Source: Akkermansiaceae bacterium (GTDB taxonomy: Bacteria > Verrucomicrobiota > Verrucomicrobiia > Verrucomicrobiales > Akkermansiaceae). From it: a stretch of 35,266 nucleotides of DNA. The stretch lies in contig JALOTY010000036.1 of assembly GCA_025457665.1 (NCBI GenBank), forward strand, positions 1-35,266, given 5' to 3'. This document shows, piece after piece, positions 8,727-17,990 of the stretch; the stretch's first letter is position 1, and each line of letters begins with the position of its first letter. The notes under the pieces are model-generated. The model was not told the DNA's origin. It saw nothing but the letters and a program-made list of their open reading frames with translations, and ran no database searches. The position numbers and the translations under genes are program-made.

Positions 8727-9751
8727 TTGACGGCTTGGATGCGTTCGACCATCACGGCGCGTTCGCCGGTGGCATACTTCGCGGTGACCGATGCGGAGGC
8801 TTCGCGGAAGGGAGCCGGGTCCGTGGTGCGGATTTCCACTCCGGCGGCCTTGAGGTCGGCGAGGGCTTGATCGGAGGCCTCCGCCCAGATGCCGCGTTGG
8901 AAAAGGCTGGATCGTTTGGCGGCTTCCATCACCCAGCCGCGTTCGGTTTCATTGAGGCTTTCCCAGAGCTTCGAGGAGGCGACGAGCACGTCGGGCACGC
9001 TGGTGTGTTCGTCGAGGATGTAGTGTTTGCAGATTTCGAAATGGCGGCTGGAGTGGAAACTGGGGGGATTGTTTTCGGCCCCATCGACCCCGCCTTGTTT
9101 GAGTGAGGTGTAGAGTTCGCCCATGGCCATGGCCACGGCGGAGGCACCCATGGCACGAACCATGTCCTCGGCCACGGGGTCCTGCTGGACGCGGATTTTC
9201 ATCCCGGCGAGGTCGGCGGGGGAGGTCACCGGGCGGGTGGTGTAGAAGCTTCTACTACCGGCATCGTAGTAAGTCAGCCCCACGATCCCGCTGGGGCTGC
9301 CGGCCTCGGTTTTCGACAGGGCGGCGAGCAGGTCGCGGCCGACCTCGCCATCGAGCGCCTTCCAGAAGTGTTCATGGTCGCGGAAGAGGTAGGGCAGGCT
9401 GAAGATGCGGAAGAGAGGGACGAAGTTCCCGACCGGGGCAGCGCTGACCTTGGTGACATCGATCGAGCCCTGCTGGATTTTCTCCAGGCATTCGGTTTCG
9501 TTGCCGAGCTGTTCGCTGGGGTAGATCTGAGCGCTGAGGGTGCCGCCGGAGAGGGCGGTGAGTTCCTTGGCGAAGTTTTCCAAGCCGAGGTGGACGGGGT
9601 GGGTGACGGGCAGGGCGTGGGCGACGGTGAGGACCCTCCCGGCTGAACTGTTAGGGCGGGAGTCGCGCTGGCCGAGCCAGGCGAAAACGCCGCAGGCGGC
9701 GAGCAGGCCGATGAGCAGGCCGACGGTGAACTGGGAGCTTCCGGGTTTCAT
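8723..9751 (-). CDS. dctP: TRAP transporter substrate-binding protein (DctP)
   Basis: A 342-residue periplasmic binding protein of the DctP family. After an N-terminal hydrophobic export segment (about residues 8-26), the mature part begins VLTVAHALPVTHPVHLGLENF. Typical features are YPSEQLGNETECLEKIQQGS and the MKIRVQQDP segment whose arginine normally pairs with the ligand carboxylate, so the ligand is probably an organic acid or uronate. The frame runs far upstream, but ATG 9751 is chosen because the signal segment starts there. It is the first gene of dctP-dctQ-dctM-lyase. The 201-base gap to the divergent DUF1080 gene must hold the promoter. The link to uronates rests on the lyase neighbour and is inference. 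Confidence 0.93.
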   Translation of the reverse strand: MKPGSSQFTVGLLIGLLAACGVFAWLGQRDSRPNSSAGRVLTVAHALPVTHPVHLGLENFAKELTALSGGTLSAQIYPSEQLGNETECLEKIQQGSIDVTKVSAAPVGNFVPLFRIFSLPYLFRDHEHFWKALDGEVGRDLLAALSKTEAGSPSGIVGLTYYDAGSRSFYTTRPVTSPADLAGMKIRVQQDPVAEDMVRAMGASAVAMAMGELYTSLKQGGVDGAENNPPSFHSSRHFEICKHYILDEHTSVPDVLVASSKLWESLNETERGWVMEAAKRSSLFQRGIWAEASDQALADLKAAGVEIRTTDPAPFREASASVTAKYATGERAVMVERIQAVK

Positions 9752-9952
9752 GCAGGGGCTGGGAGCGTGAAGGGAAAAAATCGTGAGGGCAGATCCCTCA
9801 TTCGGGTCAGGGCGATGCTCGGGGGTGTTTTTGCGGATGCCGAGGCGGAATTCGGTCAGCAGGACGGGGTCCTTCGAATCCGGGATTCGACATTCGGTGG
9901 TCCGGGTGATACGCCGCTGCCGGGAGCGACGTATCCCAAGCACCCATCCACC
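9752..9952. other. divergent intergenic region, dctP / DUF1080 gene
   Basis: This 201-base gap separates the divergent dctP operon and the DUF1080 gene and so must contain both promoters. It shows no clear sigma-70 boxes by eye. A short symmetric stretch around 9874-9895 (GGTCCTTCGAATCC, then GGGATTCGACATTCG) has partial dyad symmetry that could serve as an operator, but the match is imperfect. Confidence 0.4.
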
Positions 9953-11023
9953 ATGAATCCGCGCCCATTTTTGATCGCATCGATATTCGCCATGATCCAT
10001 CCGACCCAAGCTGCCGAAGGGATTTCGACCGACTGGACCCAGGTTTCCAAGGCCGACTTGGAACTGATGGGAGACTACGAGGGGACCTGGTTGGATGCGC
10101 CGCAGGGGCACTATTTCGAGATCAACAAGCCGGTGGCGGCGCAGATCATGAATGTGCGTGACGGCGAGTATGCCATCCGTTTCACCCAGCAGCTCGATGC
10201 CCGGGCGGATCCGTATTTCGAGGGCGTGGGGAAACTGGAGGGAGATGCCATCGTTTTCGAAGCCAACGGCTGGAAGGGTCGGGCCAGCGGTGGGGTGCTT
10301 TCCGGCATCGCCAACAACGGGGGCAAGGAGGTGAAGTTCGAACTCAAGCGCGTGGCGCGACTTTCGCCGAGCTTGGGAGCCAAGCCGCCGGAAGGGGCGA
10401 TCGTGTTGTTTGATGGCAAGAATTTCGACCAGTGGACCCATGGTGGAGGCCGTGCGGTGTCGTGGCATCTGTTAGACAACGGGGCCATGGAAGTCCGCAG
10501 TGCGCATTCGCAGGAGGATCGGGAGAAGGGCATCGGCGGGGACATTGAGACCAAGCAGGCATTCGGCGACTGCCGGATTCACTTGGAATTCCGCTATCCG
10601 GTGGAACCGGGCAAGGCGGGTCAGGGTCGTGGCAACAGCGGCTTTTTCTTTCAGGGTGGATATGAGGTGCAGATCCTGAATTCCTATGGATTGCACGGCT
10701 ACTGGAACGAGTGTGGGGCGCTTTACAAGTTCATGCCGCCGAAAGTGAATGCCGCGCGTCCGCCGATGCAGTGGCAGACCTATGATGTCGAATACACCGC
10801 ATCGGTCTGGAAGGATGGCAAGAAGGTGTCGCCGCCGCGGATCACGGTGAGGCATAATGGCGTGTTGATTCACGATGACCAGGAAATCGCCCACATCACC
10901 GCGCATGCCTTTGCGCAGCGGACGAATGAACCGCAGGGTCCGGGGCCGATCCGTTTGCAGGACCACAGCAATGCGATTCAGTTCCGCAACATCTGGATCC
11001 TGCCCGGCAAGTCGAACAAATGA
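9953..11023 (+). CDS. secreted DUF1080 protein (3-keto-disaccharide hydrolase family)
   Basis: A 356-residue exported protein with a signal peptide ending near TQAAEG. An N-terminal domain (about residues 28-130) precedes the DUF1080 domain (PF06439), which starts at EGAIVLFDGKNFDQWTHGG and includes FEFRYP-type strands, GNSGFFFQGGYEVQILNSYG and the closing GPIRLQDHSNAIQFRNIWI. These are typical landmarks of this concanavalin-like fold. Family members are named 3-keto-disaccharide hydrolases in databases, but many are uncharacterised, so the substrate is open. The frame starts 62 codons earlier, but ATG 9953 opens the signal peptide. It is divergent from dctP and could be co-regulated with that operon. 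Confidence 0.9.
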   Translation: MNPRPFLIASIFAMIHPTQAAEGISTDWTQVSKADLELMGDYEGTWLDAPQGHYFEINKPVAAQIMNVRDGEYAIRFTQQLDARADPYFEGVGKLEGDAIVFEANGWKGRASGGVLSGIANNGGKEVKFELKRVARLSPSLGAKPPEGAIVLFDGKNFDQWTHGGGRAVSWHLLDNGAMEVRSAHSQEDREKGIGGDIETKQAFGDCRIHLEFRYPVEPGKAGQGRGNSGFFFQGGYEVQILNSYGLHGYWNECGALYKFMPPKVNAARPPMQWQTYDVEYTASVWKDGKKVSPPRITVRHNGVLIHDDQEIAHITAHAFAQRTNEPQGPGPIRLQDHSNAIQFRNIWILPGKSNK

Positions 11024-11044
11024 GTCTCGGATTCCTCCCGGTGA

Positions 11045-11563
11045 TCAGGGTGATGATGCCGGGAGGATGCTTCCATTGGGAGCGAGCACGAGATCATCGG
11101 CCGTGAACATGGCCCGGTCCTCGCCGGCAGAGCGCAGGGTGAGTTCGCGGGCGGCTTCCGGGTGGACGAAAATCGGCGTGCCCCAGCGATCGATGATTTC
11201 CGTCCCATCGCGCAGGGCCGGATGATCCGGACGCAAGAAAGCGCGCTTTTCCGGGTTTTTCCCAAGCAGGCAGGCGGTGAGGTCGGCATTGCCGCCGATG
11301 GGGTGGCGGCTGAGATCCTTGATCACCGAGAAATAGCCAAGCGTGAGGGCGCGGAGTTTTCGCAGGTCCTCGATGGGGCGGGTTTCCTCCGATCCCCAAT
11401 CGGCCAACAGGTGGTCTCCGGGGAGTTCCGCGGGGGCGGTGACCGGCGGCGGGGCGGATGCGGTGGGGGCGGGCGACGGCGTGGGTTTCCCGGGCTTGGT
11501 GAATAGGAACAGGAGAGCGCCTAACGGGAAGAGAATGGCGGCAGCGGCGGGCGATTTCCTCAT
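11045..11563 (-). CDS. small anchored protein with pseudopilin-like C-terminus
   Basis: A 172-residue protein with one N-terminal hydrophobic helix (residues about 6-22), a Pro/Ala-rich linker (PGKPTPSPAPTASAPPP) and a globular end. The C-terminal segment IIDRWGTPIFVHPEAARELTLRSAGEDRAMFTADDLVL follows the pattern of type II pseudopilin tails (D-x-W-G-x-P, SAG-x-D, T-x-DD), here without an N-terminal prepilin cleavage motif. It starts 6 bases after the DUF1501 stop, so it is the last gene of the DUF1800-DUF1501 operon. Small proteins of this kind recur in such operons in Verrucomicrobia, to my recollection. Function is unknown, with display on the periplasmic face inferred. Confidence 0.75.
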   Translation of the reverse strand: MRKSPAAAAILFPLGALLFLFTKPGKPTPSPAPTASAPPPVTAPAELPGDHLLADWGSEETRPIEDLRKLRALTLGYFSVIKDLSRHPIGGNADLTACLLGKNPEKRAFLRPDHPALRDGTEIIDRWGTPIFVHPEAARELTLRSAGEDRAMFTADDLVLAPNGSILPASSP

Positions 11564-11569
11564 GGCACC

Positions 11570-13042
11570 TCAAGCGATGATGCCCAGCGGGCCGGTGGAG
11601 GCGGCGGGGTCGTGGAAATGGAGGATGTTAGGGAGCACGCCTTCCATATTGGTCGATGAAACTCCGAACCAGCGGAGCATTTCGCAGAAGAATTCATCGC
11701 AGGACAACTTCGGGTAAATGCGTCCGCCGCGGCCGACATCGTCGGGTCCATCGATCGCCAGCGAGGGGTAAGGCCCGGCGATCTGCCCGCCGCTGACCGG
11801 GCCGCCCATGACGAGGTGGTTTCCGGACCAGGCGTGATCGGTTCCCTGGCCGTTGGAGCGCAGGGTGCGGCCGAAGTCCGAGGCGGTGAAAGTGACCACA
11901 TCCTGGGCGAGTCCGAGGATTTCCAGGGTGGACTGGAAAGCGTGGAGCGATTGGTCGAGCACGGCGAGCATGCCGGCCTGGGTATTGAGGAGTTCGGAGT
12001 GGTGGTCCCAGCCGCCGAAATCGAGAAAGATTGTCTGGCGCGCGAGCTTGAGGCTGGGGCGGATGGCGATGGTGCGGATGGCGGCCTTGAGGTTGTTGGC
12101 GAAAGGGTGATTCGGGAAGGAGGCGGCGTTGATGGCGGTATTCACATCGATGCCGTTGAGCGAGCCCGGCTGGTTGAAATGGCTGCCGAATTCGACCCCG
12201 CGTTCGATGCTGTTTGCGGTGATGCGGGCGTGGGTGCGGTGGAAGAGATTGCGGTAATGTTCTTCGAGCGGGCTGGCCACGGTATCGCGGATGAGCTGGT
12301 CCTTGGCCTGGAGGGTGGGGGCGGAGGAATCCGAGCCGGTGAAAGCGAGAGCGCCGCGGGAAGTGATCACGAACTGGCCCTCGCTGGAGCCGATCTGGAA
12401 GGTGGAATTTCCCGCCAGCGAAAAATTCATGGGCATGTAGTAGCCGGCGGTTTGTTCGGTATTGTAGCTCGAATGGATGAAGTCCGCCGCCCGCCCGGCC
12501 CAGCCGGTGAGGACCTGCTGGCCTTGAGGGACGGAGGTTTGCCATTGTTCGATCTGATCGCGGTGCGAGAAAAGGGCCTTGGGCAGGGCGACGCTGCCGT
12601 TTTCGAAAGCCGTCTTGTCGGGCAGGCGCTCGATGAGGGTGCCGACATTCGCCACCATCGCGAGGCGCTTTTTGTTAGAATCGCCGCCCATGCCATTGAA
12701 CATCTCGGCGATGCGCGGGCAGGAGGGATGGATGCCGAAGCTGCGCCCCTGGGCATCGGTGAAATTCAGCGGCAAAAGCGACGACCGAGGGATGGCGAGA
12801 TTCGAGCGGGCGGCGGCGTAATCGTCGTATCCTCCGGGTTGATCGCGGGGGATGAGAAAATTGAAGGTATCGCAACCGCCGGAGAGGAACACGCAGACGA
12901 GGGTCTTGCGGCTGGGATTGCCGCCGAGGGTCTGGGCGGCGGCGTGGTTGGCGAGGGTGAGATTGAGCAAGGTCGACAGCACCGGGACGGAGCCGATCGC
13001 GGCGCAACTGGCTTCTCCGAGGAATGTTCTGCGGGATTTCAT
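11570..13042 (-). CDS. DUF1501 family protein (Tat-type signal)
   Basis: A 490-residue protein of the DUF1501 family (PF07394), related to the sulfatase/alkaline phosphatase superfamily. It begins MKSRRTFLGEASCAAIG, a twin-arginine-like signal, followed by LVCVFLSGGCDTFNFLIPRD, the typical first strand. FLDFGGWDHHSELLNTQAGM near residue 340 and VVTFTASDFGRTLRSNGQGTDHAWSGNHLVMGG near residue 390 are the conserved family blocks. ATG 13042 is chosen for the Tat-like start, although the frame extends 35 codons further. It lies 10 bases after the DUF1800 stop. DUF1800-DUF1501 pairs are widespread in Planctomycetes and Verrucomicrobia, but their reaction is not established. Confidence 0.92.
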   Translation of the reverse strand: MKSRRTFLGEASCAAIGSVPVLSTLLNLTLANHAAAQTLGGNPSRKTLVCVFLSGGCDTFNFLIPRDQPGGYDDYAAARSNLAIPRSSLLPLNFTDAQGRSFGIHPSCPRIAEMFNGMGGDSNKKRLAMVANVGTLIERLPDKTAFENGSVALPKALFSHRDQIEQWQTSVPQGQQVLTGWAGRAADFIHSSYNTEQTAGYYMPMNFSLAGNSTFQIGSSEGQFVITSRGALAFTGSDSSAPTLQAKDQLIRDTVASPLEEHYRNLFHRTHARITANSIERGVEFGSHFNQPGSLNGIDVNTAINAASFPNHPFANNLKAAIRTIAIRPSLKLARQTIFLDFGGWDHHSELLNTQAGMLAVLDQSLHAFQSTLEILGLAQDVVTFTASDFGRTLRSNGQGTDHAWSGNHLVMGGPVSGGQIAGPYPSLAIDGPDDVGRGGRIYPKLSCDEFFCEMLRWFGVSSTNMEGVLPNILHFHDPAASTGPLGIIA

Positions 13043-13052
13043 GGCGATGCGG

Positions 13053-16000
13053 TCAGCGTTGGACGGCTCCTTCCGGGCAGCAAAGAGCGGTCCAGAGGGC
13101 GAGGGCGGTGCGTTGGTCCGGGGTGAGGGCGGGATTTTCCAGGGCATCGATGATGAGCTGGCGGGTCCGCGGCGTCATGGAGCCGGCGCAAATCAGGAGG
13201 TTGAGGCGATCGGTGAGGACATCGGGGTCACGGGAATCGATTTCCAGCGAGCCGAGGTCGAGCGGCTGGGGGTGGCGGTTCCATGACCATTGAAAGCCGT
13301 TTTCCAGGTAGAGCCAGAGGAGGTTCGGGAACGAAATGGCGGAGTAGGAATTGATGATCTGGAAGGCGGGGCTGACGAGGCCCTGATTGCGGATTTCTCC
13401 CGGGGCCTGGTATTGGGGCGTGAAGAAATTGAAGACGCTGGGGGAAAAGAGCAGGTCCTGAAAACTATGGTCATAGTAGAGTTCCTGAGGATTCCACCAG
13501 ACGAAGCCCGGGTGGTTGTGGGTGACCTGACCGATGCGGCCGAGGTGGATGGTGCGGATGATCGGCTCGCGGACCTTTCCATAGGTGGGATCCAGTGGCA
13601 TCTGCCGGGCCTCGGGGTCGAGCAGGATGGCGCGCACCGTCTGGCCGAGATTTCCCGAACTGGCGCGGAAGACGGCGGAAACGCGGCCGACGTAGGCGGG
13701 GGAGGGATTGTCCGTGACGAGGAAGCGGATGAGGTGGGAAGAGAGGAAGGGGGCGGCATTCGGGTGGCGCACGAGGGCATGCACGGCCTCGCGGATGTCG
13801 CGCATGCCGTTTTCATCGGTGGCCTCGCGGGCGGGCAGGATGGTCCCGCCGGGCAGGACCTTGCGGCCGAAGTCATGATGTTCCGCCCACATGACCATGG
13901 GTTTGAGGTAGTGTTTCTCATCCCAACCGCCGCCGCCCCAGCCGTAGGGGGCATCGAAGTAAAGGCCGGTGAAAACGCGGGCCATTTCGGTGATGTCGCC
14001 ATTGTCGTAGGTGGGAATCGGTTCGCCGGCAGCATCCCGCTTGCGTGTGCCATCCGGGTGAAGGTCCCAGAGGCCGATGGTGAAGAGCTGCATGATTTCC
14101 CGGGCGTAGTTCTCATCCGGAAACCGCGGGATGGAAGGATCCGCCCTCTGATTGCCGACATGGCTGAGATACCAGCCCATGCAGGGATCGAGGGAGATAT
14201 CGGTCAGCAGATCGGCATAGGATCCGAAGGCTCCGGAAATCAAGTGATCATAGTAGTTCGCGAGAGCCAATGGCATTTCCGCAAGCTGGGCATCCCGGCG
14301 CGAGATGACGAGGATCTGGGAAAGGGCGAAGGCGACGCGCTGCCGGAGTTGGTCGGGGGCGCCGATGGCATGGCGCGCCCAGGGGGTGGTGATGTTCGAT
14401 CCGGTGACGAAGTTTCCGCCCTCATTGAAATCATAACTGCGGTCCAGACGCGGGCCTGCGGCATCGGCCTTGATCTGGCGGATGTAGGGGCTGAGGAGGG
14501 ATGGCGGGAGGGCGAGTTGGGCATCGATCCACGCTTCATATCCCATTTCCCTGAGCTCCGAGATGTCCTTCAGGGTGGGGCCGAAAGTGGCCTGCATGAG
14601 AAAACGGGAGGCATGGACCGGTGAAGGCGGGGCAACGGTGGGCGAAAGGTGGCCATCGGCCATGGAATCTAACAGATTGCGGGCGTCGCCACTAAGGGGA
14701 AGGGATCCGCCGAGGGAGGGGCTGCCACGCCGTGAGGAATTCGCGCTGGTGGGATCGGTGAAGAGTACATGGGCCTCGATCCAGTCTTCGACCCCATCAG
14801 CGTCCGAATCCAGAGCTGAGACGCCGCTGCGGAAGAAGCGGGGTTCGGTCGTGGTGGGCAGGGTGGTGGTAAGCTCGTCACCGCTTGTGGCGAAAGGGCC
14901 GCTGGAATGCAGGGTCCAGGACAGGAGGTCCGGGGAGTGCTCGATGCGGTGGGCTTTGTAGGCGAGTTTCGACCAATGGAGCTGGATTTGATTTCCCACT
15001 GCCGTGGCCCGCAGGCGGAGCTGGGAGCTTGGATCATCGGGATCAGTCCCGGCTTCGCTTTCATCGCGATTGCTCATGCCATCTCCATCATCATCTGCCA
15101 GGGCGAGTCTGGGCGCGCCCCCGGACCAGAGAGACCAGGCGTCTAACAGGCCATCGCCATCGAGGTCGGTGATGTTGCCTGAAAAACCGCTCCAAGCGGG
15201 CAGTTCCGCGGCATCGGTGGGGGAGCTGCCGAATTCGATTTCGAGGGCGTCGAGGATGCCATCGCCATCGGTATCCGCCAGCAGCGGATGCGTGCCGGCG
15301 AGAAATTCGGTGCGATTGTCGAGGCCATCGCCATCGGGATCGAGGGTGGCATCGGTGGCGGAGGTGGGCAGGAAGCCGTGAGCGTTTTCCCAAGCATCCG
15401 GCATGGCGTCATCGTCACTGTCTGCCGGGGCGATGGATGCGGTGGTGGAAAACAGATCCATTCCGGGAGAAAGATCCCAGGTGACACCGCCGGTGTTGCC
15501 ATTCACATCGGTCCACTCGGCGGAGCCATCGAGCAGACGGGGATCGACAGCCGGGCAGTTGGTCCACTGGGTCTGGGCGATGGTGATGGGCGAGGCGGGA
15601 TTGCGGACGTCCTTGATCTGGAACCCGACGGTCCAGGCATTGACGGCGGGATTCGGACGGGTGGCCGTCATCTCGAATCGCAGCGGGTGGCTATCGTCAT
15701 TTTCGCCGAAGCCGCTGAAGCCGAGGGCGGATTTCAGGTCGTTCGCGGGCGAGGTGGAGCCCACGGTCCAGAGACCCCACTCGGGGTGGTTGGGGAAATG
15801 GAAGAGGTTTTGAGTGCAGTAGGCGCGATAGGTGACGACTCCGTTCTGATAGAGCAGCCCGAGCGCCATGGCATGGGTCCAGCTCAGGTCATCGAATTCG
15901 ACATAGGCTTCGGCAAGCAGGGTGGAATCGCCGGGGATGGCTCCGGGCGTGGATTGATGATGGTTCCAGCGGAATCTGAGCGGACTCATGACCCAGCGCC

Positions 16001-17990
16001 AACCTTGGATGGCAGGGTCCCAAAAGGGCGCGGAGGAGGGCAGCGATGAGGCGGAGGAGGGATCGCTGCCGGCTTGGATTTCGGCGGCATCGGATACGGT
16101 GTCGCCATCGCTATCCTGCATCAGCGGGGATGAGGAAAAAGGTTCGGCGTTGATTTCCCGGCCATCGGCGAGCGAGTCGCCATCGGTATCGGGATCGAGG
16201 GGATCGGTCCCCAGAGTGACTTCCTCACCGTCTGTTAGGCCATCGCCATCGGTGTCGGCAGAGCGCGGATCGGTTCCCGAAGCGATCTCCGCGGCATTCG
16301 ATCGGCCATCGAGATCGGCGTCTGCGGTGGCATCATTTTCAGCGGGATTGAGGCCGGACTCGATTTCAAGGGAGTCGGACAGTCCATCGGAGTCTGTGTC
16401 TGTCGAGGTATCGATGACCTGCAAGCCATGAACGCCGACGTGATCGGACGAGGATTGGCTGATGGTGAGGGTGGCGGTGGAACCAGTGAGATTCCGGTAG
16501 CGAACCAAACCCGCCGACGGAGGTGAGACAGGAGAAGAGGCGAGCGTTTCCTTCCATGGCTGGAGTGGGGGTGAGGTGGCGGTGGAGAAATGTCGGTCGC
16601 TCGCGGGGTCGCCATTCAAGCGGACGAAGCCACGGTGGGTGGGGTGGATGTGGCCGACGTAGAGCAGCAGGTCGTAGGTGGCATAGGGGATGCCGTTGAG
16701 TTGAAGTGTGACGGGAACCGGCCCGCTGCCGGTTTGAGAGGCGACCAGGCAACTGTTCGCCAGAGCTTCGTCGGATCCGCCCTTGTGATAGCCGCGGTTG
16801 GCATAACGGTAACTCCACGTGAGGGAGACGGGAGTGGGCAGGCCCATGGAGTTTGCCAAGGCGCTTGCACTGCCGGTAAGAGCGGCATCCGACGGTGCCC
16901 AATGCGGCAGGAAAGGGCTGACGTTCCAATTTGGGAGTCGGAACTCTCCCGCAGCCTCCCACGGATGAAGCGGGCGGGCCTCGGGGAGTTCGGAAACGAA
17001 TTGGAAGCTGATGCCGCCGGCAAAGGCGAAGGGGGTGGAAGACGGCTGGGCGGGATGGGTGCCTTGTTCGATTTCCCAGAGGTCGGGGAAGCCATCGGCA
17101 TCGCTATCGACCAACACCGGTGAGCTGGTCGTTTCCGCGGAATCGCCGAGCCCATCGTCATCGCTATCCGGGTCGAGCGGGTTGCTGACGGTTTCCGCAC
17201 CATCGGGCAGACCATCCTGATCGCTGTCCGGAGTGCTCGGATTGGTCCCCGCTTGGAACTCGGCGAAGGCTGTTAGGCCATCGAGATCGAGGTCGCTGAG
17301 GGCATCGGCGGGATCGGCATCGTCAAACCCATAAGTTTCCTCGAACCAAAGCGGCATCGAATCCCCATCGGCATCCGCCAAGGCCAGGGTTTCGGCTTCG
17401 AGCTTGAGGAAATCGAAGATGAGGTAACCGCCGGAGGATCCGCCGATGCGTTCGATTTCGATGAGATTCGCGGCGGTGGAGGCATTCACGCTGCCGGCGG
17501 GCAGGGGGAGGGTGAGGGTGGTGGCGTGGTGGATGCCGGTGCGTGTGGCGATGGTCAGGCCATTGAAGCGGACGCGGACATCGTGCGACTGGAAGCCGGG
17601 CTGGCTCACTCCGGTCCAGGCACCGCCGGAGTGGAAGTCGATGCTCAAGACGAGCCGCGAGTCCGGCCCTGCCTGGGCGGCGGAGAGGGGAAAATGCAGG
17701 CGGACGCGGGGGTCGGATGAAGTGATGGCGCGTTCGAAGCGCGAGGGTGGTTCGCTGGTGGCGACGGTTCCAATCGGAGCCGGATAGCTGCCGGCGAAAT
17801 AGAAGTCGTCGTCCTTGAGCGTGGCCGATCCGGGTGGGGAGTTCGGGCCATAGCTTTCGGTTTCGAAGGGCAGGGCTTCCTCGTCGTCGGAGCCCAATTG
17901 CCAGACGATTTCATGAGGGAGTGCAAACAGCGTGCCGGGGGCTGCGACGGCGCATGCGACTCCGAAAGCGGTGAACAGTCCCCGGAGCAT
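13053..17990 (-). CDS. giant TSP3-repeat protein with C-terminal DUF1800 domain
   Basis: A 1645-residue exported protein with a signal peptide (MLRGLFTAFGVACAVAAPG). In order: an N-terminal beta domain (about 25-200), a first block of thrombospondin type 3-like calcium repeats (about 205-315, DSDQDGLPDGAE type), a beta domain (about 316-525), a second TSP3 block (about 528-645), a third beta domain (about 650-850), a third TSP3 block (about 855-990), a short beta segment, and DUF1800 (PF08811) from about 1126 (HASRFLMQATFGPT) to the end. Many DUF1800 proteins are only 400-600 residues, so the N-terminal two thirds is an added surface-type module. ATG 17990 is preferred over the upstream frame because of the signal peptide. 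It is the first gene of the three-gene operon. Function is unknown. Confidence 0.9.
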   Translation of the reverse strand: MLRGLFTAFGVACAVAAPGTLFALPHEIVWQLGSDDEEALPFETESYGPNSPPGSATLKDDDFYFAGSYPAPIGTVATSEPPSRFERAITSSDPRVRLHFPLSAAQAGPDSRLVLSIDFHSGGAWTGVSQPGFQSHDVRVRFNGLTIATRTGIHHATTLTLPLPAGSVNASTAANLIEIERIGGSSGGYLIFDFLKLEAETLALADADGDSMPLWFEETYGFDDADPADALSDLDLDGLTAFAEFQAGTNPSTPDSDQDGLPDGAETVSNPLDPDSDDDGLGDSAETTSSPVLVDSDADGFPDLWEIEQGTHPAQPSSTPFAFAGGISFQFVSELPEARPLHPWEAAGEFRLPNWNVSPFLPHWAPSDAALTGSASALANSMGLPTPVSLTWSYRYANRGYHKGGSDEALANSCLVASQTGSGPVPVTLQLNGIPYATYDLLLYVGHIHPTHRGFVRLNGDPASDRHFSTATSPPLQPWKETLASSPVSPPSAGLVRYRNLTGSTATLTISQSSSDHVGVHGLQVIDTSTDTDSDGLSDSLEIESGLNPAENDATADADLDGRSNAAEIASGTDPRSADTDGDGLTDGEEVTLGTDPLDPDTDGDSLADGREINAEPFSSSPLMQDSDGDTVSDAAEIQAGSDPSSASSLPSSAPFWDPAIQGWRWVMSPLRFRWNHHQSTPGAIPGDSTLLAEAYVEFDDLSWTHAMALGLLYQNGVVTYRAYCTQNLFHFPNHPEWGLWTVGSTSPANDLKSALGFSGFGENDDSHPLRFEMTATRPNPAVNAWTVGFQIKDVRNPASPITIAQTQWTNCPAVDPRLLDGSAEWTDVNGNTGGVTWDLSPGMDLFSTTASIAPADSDDDAMPDAWENAHGFLPTSATDATLDPDGDGLDNRTEFLAGTHPLLADTDGDGILDALEIEFGSSPTDAAELPAWSGFSGNITDLDGDGLLDAWSLWSGGAPRLALADDDGDGMSNRDESEAGTDPDDPSSQLRLRATAVGNQIQLHWSKLAYKAHRIEHSPDLLSWTLHSSGPFATSGDELTTTLPTTTEPRFFRSGVSALDSDADGVEDWIEAHVLFTDPTSANSSRRGSPSLGGSLPLSGDARNLLDSMADGHLSPTVAPPSPVHASRFLMQATFGPTLKDISELREMGYEAWIDAQLALPPSLLSPYIRQIKADAAGPRLDRSYDFNEGGNFVTGSNITTPWARHAIGAPDQLRQRVAFALSQILVISRRDAQLAEMPLALANYYDHLISGAFGSYADLLTDISLDPCMGWYLSHVGNQRADPSIPRFPDENYAREIMQLFTIGLWDLHPDGTRKRDAAGEPIPTYDNGDITEMARVFTGLYFDAPYGWGGGGWDEKHYLKPMVMWAEHHDFGRKVLPGGTILPAREATDENGMRDIREAVHALVRHPNAAPFLSSHLIRFLVTDNPSPAYVGRVSAVFRASSGNLGQTVRAILLDPEARQMPLDPTYGKVREPIIRTIHLGRIGQVTHNHPGFVWWNPQELYYDHSFQDLLFSPSVFNFFTPQYQAPGEIRNQGLVSPAFQIINSYSAISFPNLLWLYLENGFQWSWNRHPQPLDLGSLEIDSRDPDVLTDRLNLLICAGSMTPRTRQLIIDALENPALTPDQRTALALWTALCCPEGAVQR

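Noticed and set aside
11816..13126. Plus-strand open frame of 436 residues opposite the DUF1501 gene
   Set aside because: It is Gly/Glu/Asp-rich without any motif. DUF1501 on the minus strand has a Tat-type start and conserved blocks over the same span.
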